From Cellvibrio sp. UBA7661 (GTDB taxonomy: Bacteria > Pseudomonadota > Gammaproteobacteria > Pseudomonadales > Cellvibrionaceae): DNA of 64,000 bases. Made by a program: the position numbers and the translations under genes. This document shows positions 16,688-26,061 of this stretch, piece after piece (position 1 is the stretch's first letter; each line of letters opens with the position of its first letter). Below the pieces are notes generated by a model that saw only the letters and a program-made list of their open reading frames with translations, searched no databases and was not told the origin of the DNA. The DNA lies in assembly GCA_002483365.1 (NCBI GenBank), contig DLHT01000015.1, forward strand, positions 64,132 to 128,131. The letters run 5' to 3'.

Positions 16688-18946
16688 TTATTTATCGGTA
16701 ACTTCTGCTTTATCTACTTTTTGGAATCCGCGTGGAAGTTTATTGCCCCGGCGGCCACGCTCACCTTTGTAATGTTCAAGGTCTGACATTTTCAAGGTGA
16801 TGTGACGTTTACCTGAGTGTAGCGTCAGGGTTTGGCCTGCGCCAACAATATTCACAGAGACCACAAATTCCTCGCGCGCTGCAGCGCGGGCAGACGGAAT
16901 ATTCATGATTTTGTTGCCTTTACCGCGCGCCAGTTCAGGTAATTCTGTAACGGGGAAGACCAGCAAGCGACCATCATTACTCACCGCAGCTAGCAATGAT
17001 TGTTCGGGATTATCAATTAATTGCGGAGGTAAAACCTGTGCGGCTTCTGGCAGCGTGAGCAATGCTTTACCGGCTTTATTTTTACTAATGAGATCTTCCA
17101 GCTTGGCGATAAATCCGTAACCGGCATCGGATGCCAATAGCACGCGCTGCTGGTCGACCCCCATTAATGCGCCCTCAAAGGTGGCGCCACTCGGAGGGCT
17201 TATGCGACCGCTTAGTGGCTCACCCTGACCGCGAGCAGAAGGCAAATTGTGCGCAGGCAATGAATAGCTGCGGCCAGTAGAGTCGATCAGAATCACTTGC
17301 TGATTGCTCTTGCCGCGCAGCGCAAATTTAAAGCTGTCACCGGCTTTGTAACTTAAACCTTCCGGATCTATGTCATGGCCTTTTGCAGCGCGAATCCAAC
17401 CTTTATCGGAAATGACAACGGTGATTGGATCAACACTCAGCAACTCTGTTTCTGTCAGTGCTTGTGCTTCTGCGCGTGCAACTATGGGTGAGCGACGATC
17501 ATCACCAAATTGCTCGGCAACCTGGATTAATTCTTTGCGCACCAGATTTTTTAATTTCACTGCGGAATCCAGAATTTTTTGCAAGCCGTCGCGCTCTTTG
17601 ATAAGTGCTTCTTGCTCCTCGCGGATTTTCATTTCTTCCAAACGTGCCAATTGGCGCAATTTGGTTTCCAAAATATATTCCGCTTGCATTTCAATTAAAT
17701 TGAAACGCTCCATCAGTACCGGCTTGGGATTTTCCTCTTCGCGAATGATGCGAATCACTTCATCGACATTGAGGAATACAATCATCAATGCCGCCAAGCG
17801 CAGTAAACGCTCTTCTACTTTTTCCAAGCGGTATTGCAAGCGGCGGCGCGTTGTCACTGTGCGGAAGCTTAACCACTCATGCAAAATTTTATTGAGCGCT
17901 TTAACTGCCGGGCGACCATCAATACCGATCATATTCATGTTGACGCGGTAGGTGCGCTCAAGCTCTGTAGTTGCAAACAAATGTTGCATAACTTGTTCGA
18001 GATCAACACGGTTAGAGCGCGGAACAATGACCAAACGGGTTGGGTTTTCATGGTCCGATTCATCGCGCAGGTCGGCCACCATTGGCAGCTTTTTCGCCTG
18101 CATTTGTGCAGCGATTTGCTCCAGGATTTTTGCACCGCTCACCTGATGCGGCAGCGCAGTAATAATGATATCGCCCGATTCTTCATCCTTTTGCCAAACT
18201 GCGCGCATGCGCACGCTGCCGCGCCCTGTCTCATACATTTTGATGAGTTCATCGCGCGGTGAAATAATTTCTGCTTCGGTGGGCATATCAGGGCCAAGAA
18301 TGTGCTGGCACAAATCGCTCACTGTTGCTTGCGGGTTGTCGAGCAAATGCACGCAAGCATTTACCACTTCGCGCAAATTGTGCGGCGGAATATCCGTCGC
18401 CATACCAACTGCAATACCGGTTGTTCCGTTCAGCAACACATTGGGAACACGCGCAGGCAATACTATTGGCTCTTCCAGAGTGCCATCGAAGTTAGGCTGC
18501 CAATCAACCGTGCCCTGCCCTAATTCTTCCAACAATACTTCACTGTATTTGGTGAGGCGCGATTCGGTGTAACGCATGGCCGCGAACGATTTTGGATCAT
18601 CCGGTGAACCCCAGTTACCCTGACCATCGACCAAGGTGTAGCGATATGAAAAAGGCTGCGCCATTAACACCATCGCTTCGTAGGAAGCGGAATCGCCATG
18701 CGGATGGAATTTACCAATTACATCGCCCACGGTACGCGCGGATTTTTTATATTTGGCGCTGGCTTTCAAACCTAGCTCGCTCATCGCATACACGATACGA
18801 CGTTGCACAGGTTTTAGACCGTCGCCAATATGCGGAAGCGCACGGTCGAGAATTACGTACATGGAATAATCGAGATAGGCTTTCTCGGTGTAATCTTTTA
18901 GCGCAATGCGCTCGTCGGCATCGGCCAAGGTTATTTCGTCACTCAT
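16688..18946 (-). CDS. parC: DNA topoisomerase IV subunit A
   Basis: ParC with ParE forms topoisomerase IV, which decatenates daughter chromosomes. The 752-residue protein shows the winged-helix breakage-reunion domain (ALPHIGDGLKPVQRRIVYAM), the quinolone-resistance region with GDVIGKFHPHGDSA, and the catalytic tyrosine in AAMRYTESR near residue 120. The C-terminal beta-pinwheel domain is shorter than that of GyrA and lacks the canonical GyrA box, which favours ParC over GyrA. No parE is in the window. Confidence 0.95.
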   Translation of the reverse strand: MSDEITLADADERIALKDYTEKAYLDYSMYVILDRALPHIGDGLKPVQRRIVYAMSELGLKASAKYKKSARTVGDVIGKFHPHGDSASYEAMVLMAQPFSYRYTLVDGQGNWGSPDDPKSFAAMRYTESRLTKYSEVLLEELGQGTVDWQPNFDGTLEEPIVLPARVPNVLLNGTTGIAVGMATDIPPHNLREVVNACVHLLDNPQATVSDLCQHILGPDMPTEAEIISPRDELIKMYETGRGSVRMRAVWQKDEESGDIIITALPHQVSGAKILEQIAAQMQAKKLPMVADLRDESDHENPTRLVIVPRSNRVDLEQVMQHLFATTELERTYRVNMNMIGIDGRPAVKALNKILHEWLSFRTVTTRRRLQYRLEKVEERLLRLAALMIVFLNVDEVIRIIREEENPKPVLMERFNLIEMQAEYILETKLRQLARLEEMKIREEQEALIKERDGLQKILDSAVKLKNLVRKELIQVAEQFGDDRRSPIVARAEAQALTETELLSVDPITVVISDKGWIRAAKGHDIDPEGLSYKAGDSFKFALRGKSNQQVILIDSTGRSYSLPAHNLPSARGQGEPLSGRISPPSGATFEGALMGVDQQRVLLASDAGYGFIAKLEDLISKNKAGKALLTLPEAAQVLPPQLIDNPEQSLLAAVSNDGRLLVFPVTELPELARGKGNKIMNIPSARAAAREEFVVSVNIVGAGQTLTLHSGKRHITLKMSDLEHYKGERGRRGNKLPRGFQKVDKAEVTDK

Positions 18947-19010
18947 TGAAGATCCTGAACATACAGATTTTTAGGTAACACTATTTTTTGTATTGAACAC
19001 GCTGGTTGGA

Positions 19011-19496
19011 TTATCGCTTTTTGGTAGCAAGAGGAATTTGGCCAGCTTCGTTAATACGTAATGCAGGAAGCCATGCACTGAAATCCAATTTGGCAGAAAA
19101 ATTATAATGTACGTTTTCTTTAACGCCGTTGCGGCCAAAATGTTCAATCAACCTCACCAGCTGCAACACGTTCGCGGTGACAACCACTTTCACTGGTGTC
19201 TCCTGATAGGCCATGAGCGTGGGTAATTGATCACTCACACCACTGAGCACATCAAAATTTTCAATACCGATGGTGTAAGACATACCGCGCAGATGCAAAT
19301 CGCGGCCATTAGGATTGGCAATTAGCAAGCTGACTTCAATCGGCTGGCCGAAACCTTGCGCGGGCAGTAATTGCAACCCGGCCACTTTAACTGTTGGCTG
19401 CTCCAATTTAGGCTGTAAGTTTGAACAACCTGCCAACATAAGACCGATACAGAATAACAACAGGCCACGTAATCGATTATTAAAAATAAAAGCCAT
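19011..19496 (-). CDS. LEA/WHy-domain lipoprotein
   Basis: A 161-residue lipoprotein. From the ATG at 19496 the signal peptide is MAFIFNNRLRGLLLF... with lipobox LAGC near residues 20-24. An in-frame start 75 nt upstream would bury the signal and is not used. GGAG lies seven bases before the chosen ATG. The mature part has the beta-sandwich pattern of LEA type 2 / WHy domains (VSLLIANPNGRDLHLRGMSY, TPVKVVVTANVLQLVRL). Small lipoproteins of this type are common in gammaproteobacteria and their role is unclear. It lies 5' of parC on the same strand with a 64-nt gap. Confidence 0.82.
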   Translation of the reverse strand: MAFIFNNRLRGLLLFCIGLMLAGCSNLQPKLEQPTVKVAGLQLLPAQGFGQPIEVSLLIANPNGRDLHLRGMSYTIGIENFDVLSGVSDQLPTLMAYQETPVKVVVTANVLQLVRLIEHFGRNGVKENVHYNFSAKLDFSAWLPALRINEAGQIPLATKKR

Positions 19497-19620
19497 TATG
19501 ACGCTCCATTCAACAGCAAAATTGTGATCCCAGACACTCGGACATTCACACTTATGTGATCTAATCCTCACTCTTTTTACTGATTATTGATCTTTAGCAC
19601 TCGTTCTATGTACCGGTAAA

Positions 19621-20046
19621 ATGTCTAACGCAAGCAACCACACAAAAAATCCAACTGACTATATCTCTATGCAGCGTCCACCACACAAATTACTGATCAA
19701 CCCGGACGAATTATTCGCGAGCCGCGATATTCGTATTCAAGACCGGTGTGAAAGTCAGTATCCGCAGCTAATGCGCTTGTGCGTAGACTTTAACTTTTCA
19801 GTGCTCCAGCTACAGCGCAAAATTTTCAGCCATCTGACCCGCAAAATGGTGCCCGGCGCATTGGAATTCGTGCTGGCAGTCCACGATGACTCAACACATT
19901 ATTGGTACAGCATGACGCCAAGCATGGTCAGCTTGAAAATGCTGAATGATTACGCCAAGCGCTATGAAGTTGACATTTTGCATCTGCATTTATTCGGCGA
20001 TGACGATGAGGATCTCAATCACTTTCAGGAGCGCGGTTTTTACTAG
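19621..20046 (+). CDS. Conserved-looking hypothetical protein
   Basis: A 141-residue soluble protein that I do not recognise. The first ~25 residues are polar and probably disordered. The rest is mixed alpha/beta with the segment VPGALEFVLAVHDDSTHYWYSM, and it ends in an acidic stretch (FGDDDEDL). There is no signal peptide. The start at 19621 is the only plausible ATG. It is convergent with the DUF2750 gene, whose end is 9 nt away, and divergent from the LEA lipoprotein. Confidence 0.7.
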   Translation: MSNASNHTKNPTDYISMQRPPHKLLINPDELFASRDIRIQDRCESQYPQLMRLCVDFNFSVLQLQRKIFSHLTRKMVPGALEFVLAVHDDSTHYWYSMTPSMVSLKMLNDYAKRYEVDILHLHLFGDDDEDLNHFQERGFY

Positions 20047-20055
20047 CGCTCCCGG

Positions 20056-20439
20056 TTATTCCCCCATCTCCATTTCAAACTCTTCCAGCAGATCCAGAGG
20101 TTCGATTTCTTCTCCCTCCAGATCTTCATTCCAGTTGATACCGACTAACACCACATCATCGTGCATACCGGGCAGCCATTCTTCGAGAAATTCCATCAAG
20201 TCAACGGCGACCGGGCGATAGCTTTTCCAGTCATCGACACAATGCGCACGGGCGAAGCTTTCCTGTGACCAAAATGGCATGACATCGACTTCATCATGAT
20301 CTTCCGATGTACTCAACGCCCAACCATCTGGCCCCTCCAGCCCCCATACGCATCCCAGCTCCATGGCCTCTACGATAAAGCGGTCAAGGTTTTCGGCGGT
20401 ATCATCGCCAAGCGGTTCGATTGTGACTGTGTCATTCAT
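20056..20439 (-). CDS. DUF2750 protein
   Basis: A 127-residue acidic protein. The pattern VWGLEGPDGWALS, MPFWSQESFARAH, DLMEFLEEWLPGMHDDVVLVGINW and the acidic end LDLLEEFEMEMGE fits the DUF2750 family as I remember it. Function is unknown. The ATG at 20439 (MNDTVTIEPLG) is chosen; the open frame upstream would run into the metallopeptidase gene. It lies 19 nt downstream of that gene and is likely co-transcribed with it. Confidence 0.8.
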   Translation of the reverse strand: MNDTVTIEPLGDDTAENLDRFIVEAMELGCVWGLEGPDGWALSTSEDHDEVDVMPFWSQESFARAHCVDDWKSYRPVAVDLMEFLEEWLPGMHDDVVLVGINWNEDLEGEEIEPLDLLEEFEMEMGE

Positions 20440-20458
20440 GTTAAAACGCCTTTGAGGT

Positions 20459-21208
20459 TTATAAACAGAGATGGGCACCTTCGGCTTTAAGCCAGGCACG
20501 GTCGGCCTTGAAGGTCGGGCATATGCTGGCAACCAATGCCCAGAAATCGGCGCTATGGTTCTGGTGGCGCAGATGGCTAACTTCGTGGGCGACAAGATAA
20601 TCGACTATAGCCTCAGGAGCCAGCAGTATATTCCAGTTGTATTGGATCGCCCCACGACTAGTGCAATGCCCCCATTTTGAACGGGTCGCGCGTACACTGA
20701 CTTGCGTACAGACCAAGCCCAGTTGGGCGCAAAGCACCTGTGTTTTACGGGTAAGCAGCGCAAGCGCCTGCTGTTGATACCAACGCTCTAACAACTGGCG
20801 AATCTGGGCCTCGTCACCTAAACGCGAGCGGGATGAGAGCAAGAGATGCAATTGATGATCGACCCGTGCAACCGCTGCACGCGTACCACGGCCTATGGTT
20901 AATGTCAGGGTTTCGTCCATAAAAGGAAGTTGGCTGCCCTGTGCGTAAGTACGCGCCTGCGGCAGTGCTGCAAGAAGGTGCTGCTGTTCCTGGATCTTGG
21001 CGCGGACCCAAGCCGCTTTTTGATGTACAAAGCCAATCAATACCGATTGTGCTACGCCCATTGGGGCGCGGATGACGACTTTTGCATGGCGAATTTCGAT
21101 ACTGATACTACGCCGCCGGGCTGATCGGGCGACAGTGAAATCAAACCCCAAATCAATCCCCAAGAGAGATGGAGATGCATGTTTCTTCAGATCGACCCAC
21201 TCTGACAT
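20459..21208 (-). CDS. YgjP/DUF45-family zinc metallopeptidase-like protein
   Basis: A 249-residue protein of the YgjP-like (WLM/DUF45) metallopeptidase group. It has the HEVSHLRHQNHSADFW motif near residues 208-223, with the HExxH zinc site and a further histidine. The preceding RSKWGHCTSRGAIQYNW is also typical. The N-terminal half carries RSARRRSISIEI, the usual family start. Substrate is unknown. DUF2750 follows in the same direction; psd lies on the opposite strand upstream. Confidence 0.85.
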   Translation of the reverse strand: MSEWVDLKKHASPSLLGIDLGFDFTVARSARRRSISIEIRHAKVVIRAPMGVAQSVLIGFVHQKAAWVRAKIQEQQHLLAALPQARTYAQGSQLPFMDETLTLTIGRGTRAAVARVDHQLHLLLSSRSRLGDEAQIRQLLERWYQQQALALLTRKTQVLCAQLGLVCTQVSVRATRSKWGHCTSRGAIQYNWNILLAPEAIVDYLVAHEVSHLRHQNHSADFWALVASICPTFKADRAWLKAEGAHLCL

Positions 21209-21385
21209 TATCTACCCTTTGCTCGCCCACTGAGCGCACTATGATGTCCGCAACATCGCGGCCAGCAGGAAGATACCACAGCCGGAAAGAAGACTCCCAT
21301 GCCGCACCAAAGCTTTAGCGAGTTTTGTTACACTGCCGCCCCATCTTTTCGCCGCAACTGTTGGCAGCAGGGAATATAAAAATAC

Positions 21386-22237
21386 ATGAATGAAAAATTG
21401 TTTATCCGTTTACAACATCTGGTACCTCAACATGGCTTGTCGCGCGCAGCGGGTTGGCTGGCCAGCACACCGAACAAGTTTGTTAAAAATACATTTATCA
21501 GTTGGTTTGTAAAACGCTACAACGTGGATATGAGCCTTGCCGCTGAAGAAAACCCGCTCGCTTATGGATGCTTTAACGATTTCTTCACCCGCTCCCTCAA
21601 ACCCGGTGCACGGCCTGTCGATAACGCGCAGGATTCGATCGTCAGCCCTGCAGATGGCGCTATCAGCCAGCTAGGCAAGATTATCGATGGCCGTATCTTC
21701 CAGGCTAAAGGGCAAGATTACACCGCACAGGAATTACTTGGGGGCGATGAGGCGCTCGCGGCTGAATTTGCCGAGGGTGATTTCGCCACCGTGTATTTAT
21801 CCCCGCGTGATTATCACCGGGTGCATATGCCTTACGGCGGTAAATTGCGCACCATGATCAGTATTCCCGGCGAACTCTTTTCGGTGAACACCGTGACCGC
21901 GGAAAATGTACCGCGCCTGTTTGCACGCAATGAGCGGGTTGTAGCCATTTTTGATACCGACATAGGGCCAATGGCCGTGGTATTGGTTGGCGCAATGATT
22001 GTGGCGGGTATCGAAACTGTGTGGGACGGGCAGGTAGCGCCTTTTGCCAGCCGCGAAATAGCCACATCACTTTACCCTTATCAAAACATCGTCCTGAATA
22101 AAGGGGATGAAATGGGCCGTTTCAAGCTGGGTTCTACCGCTATTATTCTGTTCGCCAAAGACAAGATCCAATGGGACGGCCACTTTGCAGCAGCCACCCC
22201 CACCAAAATGGGCGAGCGCATGGGCGGCAAGCGATAA
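21386..22237 (+). CDS. psd: Phosphatidylserine decarboxylase
   Basis: Psd converts phosphatidylserine to phosphatidylethanolamine at the inner membrane. The 283-residue proenzyme self-cleaves at the LGST motif (FKLGSTAII near residue 250), where the serine becomes the pyruvoyl group. The conserved SPADGAI, DYHRVHMP and NTVTAENVPRLFARNERV regions are present. A strong hairpin follows the stop and separates it from the convergent terC-family gene. Confidence 0.96.
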   Translation: MNEKLFIRLQHLVPQHGLSRAAGWLASTPNKFVKNTFISWFVKRYNVDMSLAAEENPLAYGCFNDFFTRSLKPGARPVDNAQDSIVSPADGAISQLGKIIDGRIFQAKGQDYTAQELLGGDEALAAEFAEGDFATVYLSPRDYHRVHMPYGGKLRTMISIPGELFSVNTVTAENVPRLFARNERVVAIFDTDIGPMAVVLVGAMIVAGIETVWDGQVAPFASREIATSLYPYQNIVLNKGDEMGRFKLGSTAIILFAKDKIQWDGHFAAATPTKMGERMGGKR

Positions 22238-22252
22238 CTTTTTTTGCATCCA

Positions 22253-22290
22253 AAACAACAAAGCCGATCAAATGATCGGCTTTGTTGTTT
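22253..22290. terminator. Bidirectional terminator between psd and terC-family gene
   Basis: A long palindrome: AAACAACAAAGCCGATCA pairs with TGATCGGCTTTGTTGTTT across a two-base centre. The ends are A-rich and T-rich, so it can stop transcripts from both convergent genes. Confidence 0.88.
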
Positions 22291-22317
22291 TAGGGTAACT
22301 CACTAGTTGCTGGACAA

Positions 22318-23070
22318 CTACTGCTGGTCGCCCGGATAGTCTTTACGCAGCTCCACCGGCTTATCCTGATGCTTGCGCATTTTGATGTTGATCATTTCTA
22401 CACCCAACGAGAAAGCCATCGCAAAGTAGATGTAGCCCTTAGGTACATTCACATCGAAACCTTCCACTAACAACGTAAAACCAACAATCACCAAGAATGA
22501 CAACGCAAGGATTTTGATAGTTGGGTGGGAGTCCACAAAATCACCGATCGGCTTGGCAGCAAACAACATAACGCCGACAGCAATAATAATTGCCATCGCC
22601 ATAATCGGCACCTGGCTAACCAAACCTACCGCAGTGATTACAGAATCGAGCGAGAAAACGATATCCAGAATCGCAATTTGTACTAACACCACCATCAGGC
22701 CGTGCGCTGCAACATTGCGCTCTGACTCTATGGCACCCTCCAGGCTGCCATGTATTTCATGGGTCGCTTTGGCAATCAGGAACAAACCACCGCCAATCAG
22801 GATGATATCGCGCCCGGAAATTTCTTCGCCAAACACACTGAACAATGGCTCGACCAACCCCATAATCCACGCCAGTGAAAACAGTAATGCCAGGCGTGTC
22901 AGCATCGCCAAGCCTAAACCCACATTACGTGCAAATTTACGCTGATGTTCTGGTAAGCGCCCGACGAGAATCGAGATGAAAATAATATTATCGATCCCCA
23001 ATACAATCTCTAACGCTGTTAGCGTTGCCAATGCAACCCACGCCTCGGGGCTTGCTATCCATTCGAACAT
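22318..23070 (-). CDS. TerC/YgdQ-family integral membrane protein
   Basis: A 250-residue protein with seven hydrophobic segments. It carries the TerC-family acidic motifs LEIVLGIDNIIFISI near residues 20-34 and QIAILDIVFSLDSVITA near 130-146. Related proteins have been linked to metal (Mn) export and tellurite resistance; the YgdQ-like branch is poorly characterised. The start ATG at 23070 is preceded by GAGAG. It appears to be a single-gene unit. Confidence 0.87.
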   Translation of the reverse strand: MFEWIASPEAWVALATLTALEIVLGIDNIIFISILVGRLPEHQRKFARNVGLGLAMLTRLALLFSLAWIMGLVEPLFSVFGEEISGRDIILIGGGLFLIAKATHEIHGSLEGAIESERNVAAHGLMVVLVQIAILDIVFSLDSVITAVGLVSQVPIMAMAIIIAVGVMLFAAKPIGDFVDSHPTIKILALSFLVIVGFTLLVEGFDVNVPKGYIYFAMAFSLGVEMINIKMRKHQDKPVELRKDYPGDQQ

Positions 23071-23300
23071 ATGAACTCTCTTTGATTTGTGTGATGTACA
23101 CCATACAGCAGCCGCTACATATGCTGGCCATGTTTGGTATTAACGCCCGCACGCTATACTGCAGGGAGCGGAATTGTATCAGCAGCTTATGGCTCTATCA
23201 CAATGAGGTTGGATAATTAATGCAAATGAAGAAAGAACGGAGGTTGCACATAGGCGAGATACAAATGAGACAGGACAACCGAAAACCAAAACGGCGTAAT

Positions 23301-24668
23301 TTAACCACGCGTGGTTAAACGGCTCAGCAACGCCATTAAGCCTTTCTTCTCATTTTTCATTAAATAATGATCGCGAATACTGGCAATATCTACATCGTAA
23401 CTGCCGGGTTCAAGATCGCGGGCAATTTCGATTTTTTCAATTTCATAGCGCGATTTTTTACCGGAATCGAGCAGTTCTTGTTTGCGCTTGTCATCCTCGG
23501 ATAAGTCCAACAGCAAGTATTCGCTTAGCGCCTGTTTGTAAGCATCCAGTACAACAATTACTTTAGGCTTCAAGCGGCGTTCAAAATTCTGCTCAACGAC
23601 AACGGCCACTTCGCCTGTACTCAACTCCACTAAAGTCCCTGTTGGATACAACCCGATGGCGCGGATAAACTCCACCACCAACTCTTCCTGAAATTGGATA
23701 TTGCGCAACTCATAGAGCTTGGCCACCGCTTTGGAAGGTGCGATGGGATGACGTGAGCCACGCGGATTGGTGACGTGATCGTAGTAAGTGACTATGCCTG
23801 CAATTTTGCCTAACAAAGGAATTTTGTCGCCAGATAAACCCTGCGGATAACCACTGCCGTTCAATCGTTCACAGTGGGTTTTGACCACGCTGATTACGCG
23901 CGGCTCTACACCTGGCGTCTTGCGCAGAATCTCGCACCCTAACTCCACAAAGGTCTCATAAAGCCGCTCCTCTTCTGGAGTGCGATCCAACTTTGACAGC
24001 AGCGCAGCTTCCAATTGCACCTTACCCACATCTTTTAACAGCACACCCATCGCCAGCACATCCAAATCACGCTTGGGTAAGCCGATGTGACGGCCAAACA
24101 GTATCGCCCACACCGATGAGCGCACCGCATGGCTATAGGTGTATTCATCTTTTTCCTGAACACGGGAGAGCCAGGTCAATGCATCCGGGTTACGCAAGAC
24201 GCTATCGACCATCTCACTCGCGACCCGCTTGGTTTCACCCAAGTCCAAACCATCAAACTGGTTTTTTTCGAGCTGATCCATTACCTCCACGACTGCGCCG
24301 TACACTTTTTGGTGGAGTTGACGGGCTTTTTTAACTTCCCGCTGAAGCGGCTCTACTCCACGATACAACCCACGCTGGATTTTGAGTGGCGCAACTGATT
24401 CATTGTATGAACTGACACGCTCGCGGGTGCTGGGCTTTTTGGCAGAGGGAGCTATGGTTTTAAGGTTGGCGGCAATCGGGCCACGGCCTTTTTCGACATC
24501 GATAAAAACGTAATTACAGAGGGCTTTGAGTTGATTGATTTCACCGAGGTCGCGCAAATAAAAACCTTGCAAGGGGAACGGAGTTTGCGACCAGGGGCGA
24601 TCCAAACCCGAGACATACATGCCGATAGTTAACTCATTGACGTCAACTTTAACCTGCTTGATTCCCAC
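23301..24668 (-). CDS. DUF3391/HD-GYP protein with degenerate catalytic site
   Basis: A 455-residue signalling protein. DUF3391 occupies roughly residues 1-120 (VDVNELTIGMYVSGLDRPW) and the HD-GYP domain 170-350. The GYP loop is intact (GSGYPQGLSGDKIP, 271-284) and the first histidine is there (YSH, 180). The HD dyad is changed: LLKDVGK at 211-217 has Lys where His is normal. HHE is HCE at 265-267, and the later AD-x-x-DA motif reads VTYYDHV. Active HD-GYP proteins hydrolyse c-di-GMP with these ligands, so this one is probably inactive or a binding protein. It is monocistronic, downstream of hemE on the same strand. Confidence 0.88.
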   Translation of the reverse strand: MGIKQVKVDVNELTIGMYVSGLDRPWSQTPFPLQGFYLRDLGEINQLKALCNYVFIDVEKGRGPIAANLKTIAPSAKKPSTRERVSSYNESVAPLKIQRGLYRGVEPLQREVKKARQLHQKVYGAVVEVMDQLEKNQFDGLDLGETKRVASEMVDSVLRNPDALTWLSRVQEKDEYTYSHAVRSSVWAILFGRHIGLPKRDLDVLAMGVLLKDVGKVQLEAALLSKLDRTPEEERLYETFVELGCEILRKTPGVEPRVISVVKTHCERLNGSGYPQGLSGDKIPLLGKIAGIVTYYDHVTNPRGSRHPIAPSKAVAKLYELRNIQFQEELVVEFIRAIGLYPTGTLVELSTGEVAVVVEQNFERRLKPKVIVVLDAYKQALSEYLLLDLSEDDKRKQELLDSGKKSRYEIEKIEIARDLEPGSYDVDIASIRDHYLMKNEKKGLMALLSRLTTRG

Positions 24669-24889
24669 GCTTGATCCCCACTCACCACTCGGTGCCCGTT
24701 ATCCACTGTTGTTATTGCAGGGTGCGCAACCAAACCCTTGATTGCGAATACCCACCCATTTTGGAAAAACCCAAACCTGATCGAGTGTAATCAAGAAATG
24801 GATGCCACACCAGAGCCGCAGGACTAAAGGCAGCTAAATCATCCCGCAAGGTGGAATATGGCACACTTGAAAAAACTCACATTAGAAAA

Positions 24890-25957
24890 CTAGCCATGAA
24901 AACCGGCTGATAAATCGTGTACAGCAGCGATAAATGCCCCCGCATGTGCCGGATCAACTTCAGGCGTAATACCGTGCCCCAAATTGAACACATGCCCTGA
25001 ACCTGTGCCATAAGCAGCCAGGATACTGCCTACTTCGGCGCGTATACGCTCAGGTGAAGCGTACAAAATGGTAGGGTCCATATTGCCCTGCAACGCCACT
25101 TGATTGCCCACACGGGCACGGGCTTGCGCAATATCCGTTGTCCAATCCAAGCCCAGTGCTGTTGCTCCTGTAGCAGCCATGAGCTCCAGCCACTGCCCGC
25201 CCCCTTTGGTAAACAGGATCACAGGTACCTGACGACCTTCATTTTCACGAATCAAGCCAGAGACGATTTTCTGCATGTACTTAAGCGAGAATTCTTGATA
25301 AGCCGCATGGGATAGCGCGCCACCCCAAGTATCAAAAATCTGCACTGCCTGGGCACCGGCCTTAATCTGGGCATTCAAGTAAACCGTGACTGAATCAGCC
25401 AATACATCCAGTAACTGATGCATCACTTGTGGTTGGTTATAGAGCATTTCTTTGGCGCGACGAAAATCGCGGCTGGAACCACTTTCGATCATATACGTTG
25501 CCAAAGTCCATGGACTGCCGGAAAAACCAATCAGAGGCACCCGGCCATTCAATTCACGACGAATGGTTTTTACGGCATTGACGACATAAGGCAAATCCTG
25601 CTCGGGATTGATTACCTTGAGTGCATTCACATCGGCTTCGGTGCGCACCGCTTTCTTGAACCTGGGCCCCTCGCCTGTTTCAAAATACAGGCCCAAGCCC
25701 ATAGCATCGGGGATAGTGAGAATGTCGGAAAAGAGAATCGCAGCGTCAAGACCCGGGTAGCGATCGAGCGGCTGCAGGGTGACTTCACAAGCCAACTCAG
25801 GATTAGTGCAGAGCCCCATGAAGTCACCGGCTTTTGCACGTGAAGCGCGATATTCGGGTAGGTAGCGGCCGGCCTGGCGCATCATCCACACCGGCGTAAC
25901 ATCAACCGGTTGTTTTAATAATGCGCGGAGAAAACGGTCGTTTTTTAATTCGGTCAT
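24890..25957 (-). CDS. hemE: Uroporphyrinogen decarboxylase
   Basis: HemE decarboxylates uroporphyrinogen III to coproporphyrinogen III in heme synthesis. From the ATG at 25957 (MTELKNDRFLRAL) the protein is 355 residues. It has the substrate-binding N-terminal PVWMMRQAGRYLPEYR, the conserved aspartate in ILFSDILTIPDAMG and the GFSGSPWTLATYMIESG-type segment. The C-terminal FNLGHGITPEVDP is also typical. A longer start at 25996 adds 13 residues without a family counterpart. Pseudomonas also has hemE near gltBD; here a Na/Pi symporter gene lies in between. Confidence 0.96.
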   Translation of the reverse strand: MTELKNDRFLRALLKQPVDVTPVWMMRQAGRYLPEYRASRAKAGDFMGLCTNPELACEVTLQPLDRYPGLDAAILFSDILTIPDAMGLGLYFETGEGPRFKKAVRTEADVNALKVINPEQDLPYVVNAVKTIRRELNGRVPLIGFSGSPWTLATYMIESGSSRDFRRAKEMLYNQPQVMHQLLDVLADSVTVYLNAQIKAGAQAVQIFDTWGGALSHAAYQEFSLKYMQKIVSGLIRENEGRQVPVILFTKGGGQWLELMAATGATALGLDWTTDIAQARARVGNQVALQGNMDPTILYASPERIRAEVGSILAAYGTGSGHVFNLGHGITPEVDPAHAGAFIAAVHDLSAGFHG

Positions 25958-26061
25958 GTATGGATCTCTGGTAATAGCCAAGGCTAGCGGCAGCACTGCC
26001 GACGGATAGTGTTTATGGCCGGCAGTATAGCAAGTGTCATCGCGGATAGTGTCATCGCGGA

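Noticed and set aside
23303..23316. Palindrome AACCACGCGTGGTT at the end of the HD-GYP gene
   Set aside because: It lies in the last codons and stop region of the gene, and no second copy or regulator connects to it.
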